Shown here one piece after another: positions 4,078 to 6,497 of a stretch of DNA of 6,497 bases. Source of the DNA: Hydrogenophaga sp. (GTDB lineage Bacteria > Pseudomonadota > Gammaproteobacteria > Burkholderiales > Burkholderiaceae_C). Every line of letters begins with the position of its first letter. Position 1 is the stretch's first letter. Where the stretch lies: contig JALOSN010000254.1 in NCBI GenBank assembly GCA_025458415.1, forward strand, positions 1 to 6,497. The letters are read 5' to 3'. A program made the position numbers and the translations under genes. The notes beneath the pieces were generated by a model. That model was not told where the DNA came from and did no database searches. It saw only the letters and a program-made list of their open reading frames with translations.

Positions 4078-6497
4078 ATGACTTCGCTTCCTTCTGACAC
4101 CCCGCGGCCGGCCCCATCGGCGCCCCTGGCGCCCTCCAACGACACGTGCCATCTGCTCGCGGACCTGGCCTGTACGGTCACCATGGCCAGGGCCTGCCTG
4201 GTGATCGGACAAGCGCCTGCGGGGCCCTGCCTGCTGGCCAGCGCCGGGCTGCCGACTGGCGAAGCAGGCCGTGTCTGGGCATCGTGCAGCGCCCGGATGG
4301 CCGTGGACCTGTCCAGCGCCGATTCCACCTGGGTCAGCATGCCCCCCATCGCGGACATGGCGTCCCCGTGGGGCCGCGGTGTCACGGCCTCCACGGCACG
4401 AGGGCCGGTACAGCTGATCCTGCTGGTGGCCGAGCGGCCGGATCGAGCGTGGCCGGAGAGCATGCCAGATGTCCTGCGCCAGCTGGCCGATCGCATCGAC
4501 ATCTGGCACCCGACGGGCCTTCGGCCGAGCGTGCACGCCACCGGCTCGGACGAGGAGGCTCTGCAGGAAAGCGCCAGCCGGCTTGAACTGACCGAGCACA
4601 CCGCGGGTGTGGGCAGCTGGTCCGCCAGCATGCCCGACGGGGCGATGCGGGTGTCCACCGAATGCGCCAGCATCCTGGGGGTCACGGGTCCCCAGGCCAT
4701 CGCCTCGCTGGCCGACATGGTCGCCTGCTATGCCCCGGAATGGCGCAATGGCATGAAGCGCCGGCTCGACCGCTGTGCCCAGCAGGGCATGGTGTTTGAT
4801 GAGGAACTGCAGGTGCTGGTGCCCGAAACCGGCCCCAAGTGGGTGCGCTCGGTCGGCGCCCCGGTGCGCAATGCGCAGGGGGACATCGTGCGCATCCAAG
4901 GTGCCGTTCAGGACATATCGGCGCAGAAGCAGGCCCAGCAGGAGACGCTGCGCCTGGCCATGCGCCTGACAACCACGCTGGCCAGCATCACCGAGGCATT
5001 CGTGACGCTGGACCGTGAAGCACGGTACACCTACCTGAACCAGGAAACCGAACGGCTGCTGCAGCGGAGCACCGCCGAACTGCTGGGCCAGCCGATCTGG
5101 AGTGGTTTCGAAGACCCGCTGGCCCAGCGTCTGCACGAGCAGATGGATGCTGCCCTGTCCAGCAACCGGCGCGCCGAGCAGGAACACCATTTCCCGTCGC
5201 TCAACAAATGGCTTGAGGTTCGGGCCTACCCCTTCGCCGAGGGACTGGCAGTCTATTTCAGGGACGTGACCGAGCGGCGCCGTTCGCAGGAGCAGCTCAG
5301 ACTGCTGGAAACCGGCGTGGCCCGACTCAATGACATCGTCCTGATCGCGGAAATCCGCAACGCAGATGCCCAGGACGCGGCCATCGTGTTCGTCAACGAT
5401 GCCTTCGAGCGCCACACTGGCTATGGTCGCGACGAGGTCCTCGGCAGGGCCCCGCAGATGCTGCTCGACCTGGCTCCGGTTCTGGAACGGCTGCACGATT
5501 TGGGTGCCGAATACGTGGCGCGCCGCCAGGCACGCACCGAGCTGCTGATGCACCGCAAGAACGGCACCATGTTCTGGGTGGAACTCGAAGTGGTGGGGGT
5601 CCAGTCGGACACCGGCGAACAGTCGCATTGGGTGGCGGTCGGCCGGGACATCACCCAGCGCAAGGCCGCCGAGGACATGATCCGCCACATGGCCCTGTAC
5701 GATCCGCTGACCGATCTGCCGAACCGGCAACTGCTGGTGGAGCGCCTGCAACGGGCACTGAGCCAGAGCGAACGCAGCGGGCAGCACGGCGCCCTGATGT
5801 TCATCGACCTGGACAACTTCAAGATCCTGAACGACACCTTGGGTCACCATGTCGGCGACGAGCTGCTGCAAAAGGTCGCCTTGCGCCTTTCGCAGAGCGT
5901 TCGCAAGACCGACACCGTCGCCCGACTCGGTGGCGACGAGTTCGTGGTCATGGTCGACGACCTGAGCACCGACCCGGCGGCGGCGGCCTACAAGGCCCGG
6001 GTGCTGGCCGAGAAGGTGCTGCACATGCTGCGCGAGCCTTTTGTCATCGACAGCCACCAGCACTTCGCCACACCCAGCATCGGCGTCACCCCGTTCGTGG
6101 GCATGCAGACCGATGTGAGCGAACTGCTCAAGCAGGCCGACCTGGCGATGTACCAGGCCAAGAGCCTGGGACGCAACACGGTGTGTTTCTTCGACCCTGC
6201 GATGCAGGCGACGGTCAGCACCAATGCCACCATCAGTGCCGAGTTGCGCACCGCGATCCGGGAACACCAGTTCGTGCTGCACTACCAGCCCCAGGTGGAC
6301 CGGCAGGGCGTCATCACCGGCGTGGAGGCCCTGATCCGCTGGAACCACCCCAAGCGCGGACTGGTGGCTCCGGCCGACTTCATTCCGGTGGCCGAGGACA
6401 CCGGCCTGATCCTGCCCATGGGCCGATGGGTGATCGAGACGGCATGCGAGCAGCTGGCCGCCTGGGCCGACTGGCCCCAGACCGCCGGTCTGAGCAT
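4078..6497 (+). CDS. GAF-like/PAS/PAS/PAS/GGDEF/EAL cyclic-di-GMP enzyme (3' truncated by window edge)
   Basis: The first 806 codons of a multi-sensor protein that makes and/or breaks down the second messenger c-di-GMP. Residues from about 20 to 150 resemble a divergent GAF domain. Three PAS/PAC units follow at about 165-285 (ending VQDISAQKQAQ), 297-400 (ending YFRDVTERR) and 410-530 (VFVNDAFERHTGYGRDEVLG, ending VGRDITQRKAAE). The GGDEF domain begins YDPLTDLPNR (541-550). Its active-site motif GGDEF (618-622) is intact, and RKTD (609-612), five residues before it, fits the inhibitory I-site. The EAL domain begins near 720 with LHYQPQVD and has intact EALIRWNHP (E750-A751-L752); its other metal ligands lie beyond the window. 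No transmembrane segment or signal peptide is evident, so it is probably cytoplasmic. The ATG at 4078 has only GAG six bases upstream; an in-frame ATG at 4039 lacks any ribosome-binding site. Whether the net activity is cyclase or phosphodiesterase cannot be decided from this part. Confidence 0.95.
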   Translation, partial: MTSLPSDTPRPAPSAPLAPSNDTCHLLADLACTVTMARACLVIGQAPAGPCLLASAGLPTGEAGRVWASCSARMAVDLSSADSTWVSMPPIADMASPWGRGVTASTARGPVQLILLVAERPDRAWPESMPDVLRQLADRIDIWHPTGLRPSVHATGSDEEALQESASRLELTEHTAGVGSWSASMPDGAMRVSTECASILGVTGPQAIASLADMVACYAPEWRNGMKRRLDRCAQQGMVFDEELQVLVPETGPKWVRSVGAPVRNAQGDIVRIQGAVQDISAQKQAQQETLRLAMRLTTTLASITEAFVTLDREARYTYLNQETERLLQRSTAELLGQPIWSGFEDPLAQRLHEQMDAALSSNRRAEQEHHFPSLNKWLEVRAYPFAEGLAVYFRDVTERRRSQEQLRLLETGVARLNDIVLIAEIRNADAQDAAIVFVNDAFERHTGYGRDEVLGRAPQMLLDLAPVLERLHDLGAEYVARRQARTELLMHRKNGTMFWVELEVVGVQSDTGEQSHWVAVGRDITQRKAAEDMIRHMALYDPLTDLPNRQLLVERLQRALSQSERSGQHGALMFIDLDNFKILNDTLGHHVGDELLQKVALRLSQSVRKTDTVARLGGDEFVVMVDDLSTDPAAAAYKARVLAEKVLHMLREPFVIDSHQHFATPSIGVTPFVGMQTDVSELLKQADLAMYQAKSLGRNTVCFFDPAMQATVSTNATISAELRTAIREHQFVLHYQPQVDRQGVITGVEALIRWNHPKRGLVAPADFIPVAEDTGLILPMGRWVIETACEQLAAWADWPQTAGLS

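Noticed and set aside
3483..4097. A 204-codon plus-strand frame crossing the small gene and the intergenic region
   Set aside because: It runs antisense to the small gene, crosses the AT-rich island and shows no family resemblance or convincing ribosome-binding site.
4024..6348. A 774-codon open frame on the minus strand opposite the c-di-GMP gene
   Set aside because: The plus strand encodes unambiguous PAS, GGDEF and EAL motifs over the same span. The antisense product is His/Gln/Arg-rich with no domain.

Overview
The window is GC-rich, with strong third-position G/C bias in the coding parts. Its protein set (PAS-type histidine kinase, Rcp1-like receiver, biotin-dependent acyl-CoA carboxylase, PAS/GGDEF/EAL protein) fits a betaproteobacterium of the Burkholderiales, probably Comamonadaceae-like. 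That placement is an inference from composition and protein flavour, not from a marker gene.

Layout. (1) 2-943, plus strand: the C-terminal part of a PAS-containing sensor histidine kinase whose start lies outside the window. (2) 940-1425, plus strand: a single-domain CheY/Rcp1-like response regulator that overlaps the kinase by ATGA, so the two form a translationally coupled two-component pair. (3) 1426-1446: a GC-rich hairpin between the convergent ends of the regulator and the next gene. (4) 1465-3294, minus strand: a biotin carboxyl carrier domain fused to a complete carboxyltransferase, with no biotin carboxylase domain next to it. (5) 3295-3418: a short gap with a perfect 12-bp palindrome upstream of the carboxylase gene. 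(6) 3419-3728, minus strand: a small gene of about 101 codons, not assigned to a named family, whose reading frame is broken by an extra copy of a 4-bp unit. (7) 3729-4077: an intergenic region between divergent genes, with an AT-rich core (about 41% GC over 3801-3960 by hand count), several inverted and direct repeats and a possible sigma-54 promoter facing right. (8) 4078 to the window end, plus strand: a large cyclic-di-GMP enzyme with a GAF-like N-terminus, three PAS domains, an intact GGDEF motif with an I-site, and the start of an EAL domain with an intact EAL motif.

How they fit together. The two ends of the window are signal transduction: a phosphorelay pair and a multi-sensor c-di-GMP enzyme. 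Between them is a metabolic gene for carboxylation of an acyl-CoA, transcribed leftward and possibly with the small broken gene upstream of it. Nothing in the sequence links the kinase pair functionally to the c-di-GMP protein. I saw no tRNA, rRNA, CRISPR array, insertion sequence or integrase. I did not find a clear new multi-gene system. The observations most worth checking are the broken small gene, the carrier-carboxyltransferase fusion without its partner subunit, and the divergent intergenic region.
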